NCBI GenBank assembly: GCA_049522565.1 | Contig: JBEKNT010000048.1 | Span: forward strand, 1-23,803 | Source: JASHVB01 sp049522565 | Lineage (GTDB): Bacteria > Pseudomonadota > Alphaproteobacteria > Acetobacterales > Acetobacteraceae | Length of the DNA: 23,803 nucleotides | Direction of reading: 5' to 3' | In this document: positions 23,600-23,803 of the stretch, piece after piece | Layout: each line of letters opens with the position of its first letter | Position numbering within the stretch: position 1 is the first letter of the stretch | Translations under genes and position numbers: made by a program | The notes under the pieces: generated by a model | Told to the model about the DNA's origin: nothing | Seen by the model: only the letters and a program-made list of their open reading frames with translations | The model's database searches: none

Positions 23600-23735
23600 G
23601 GTAACCCGGGCGCCGCAAAGTTTGACCTACCCACGCAGGCATCCGGGAGCGTGTCATTGCGAGGAACCAAGCGGTGGCCGGGCTATCGTGGTCGTAGGCG
23701 GCTGGGACGTTGGCGGCGGCGGTCGGGTTTGGCAT
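23550..23735 (-). pseudogene. Possible truncated gene start running into a repeat
   Basis: ATG 23735 on the minus strand has AGGAG seven bases upstream, a convincing start. The frame gives MPNPTAAANVPAAYDHDSP, then enters a CATTGCGAG-type repeat fragment (23653-23680) and runs into the end of the MFS gene. The N-terminal 20 residues may be the remains of a gene cut by the repeat. Not recognised; it may be chance. Confidence 0.3.
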
Positions 23736-23781
23736 CGCATCGCTCCTGTCTTTCGTTGTTGGAGAACCGAAGGACTATCCG

Positions 23782-23803
23782 ATGTCTTGGCCGCCAACCC
23801 CCA
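23782..23803 (+). CDS. Possible start of a gene continuing past the window
   Basis: ATG 23782 with AGGA eight bases upstream begins MSWPPTP and runs off the window edge. Divergent from the truncated frame at 23735. Too short to identify. Confidence 0.35.

Overview
The window is GC-rich bacterial DNA with tightly packed, mostly leaderless-looking operons. Protein content (tungsten-type aldehyde oxidoreductase, TRAP transporter, AlkK-like acyl-CoA ligase, SDRs, polyprenyl-phosphate sugar transferase) and many dispersed palindromes of the 'CATTGCGAG...' type fit an alphaproteobacterium, perhaps Acetobacteraceae. That placement is inference from composition and gene style, not from a marker gene.

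Layout. (1) 1-4352, plus strand: an aldehyde oxidoreductase operon of the aorABC type (polyferredoxin, cut by the window edge; W-pterin subunit; FAD subunit), then a dispersed repeat, a MoaD-like protein ending in Gly-Gly and a small unrecognised protein. (2) 4394-4657, minus: a solitary Phd/YefM-like antitoxin, followed by about 700 bp without a gene that holds nested inverted repeats. (3) 5378-7948, minus: AlkK-like acyl-CoA ligase and an OmpA-domain protein. (4) 8100-11350, minus: a palindromic repeat, then a TRAP transporter (DctQM fusion and DctP), with a three-hairpin spacer between the two genes; upstream of dctP lie a nine-unit 14-bp tandem array and a 45-bp palindrome. (5) 12053-14111, plus: a small natural hexahistidine protein, a GNAT acetyltransferase and a capsule-type polysaccharide protein. 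(6) 14112-14695: repeats only, including an imperfect inverted repeat with roughly 60-bp arms. (7) 14696-19263, minus: rpiA overlapping an M19 dipeptidase, then a sugar epimerase and a polyprenyl glycosylphosphotransferase. (8) 19518-20108, plus: a secreted Pro/Gly repeat protein, divergent from the phosphotransferase. (9) 20130-21913, minus: two SDR genes separated by a fossil duplication of their old junction. (10) 22313-23599, plus: an MFS sugar-acid-type transporter with an FNR/FixK-like box and a palindromic operator candidate upstream, then a repeat-scarred end.

How the genes work together. The aor genes should form one enzyme that oxidises aldehydes to acids and passes electrons to NAD(P)+ through Fe-S clusters and FAD; the MoaD paralogue probably serves its molybdopterin/tungstopterin cofactor. 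The TRAP and MFS systems import organic acids of unknown identity. The epimerase, phosphotransferase and capsule-type protein point to envelope or exopolysaccharide synthesis. No phage genes, complete insertion sequence, CRISPR array, tRNA or rRNA was seen. The most unusual content is the density of palindromic repeats, several sitting inside operons, the SDR junction fossil, and three small proteins I could not assign (99-aa aor-linked, His6, Pro/Gly-Cys repeat).
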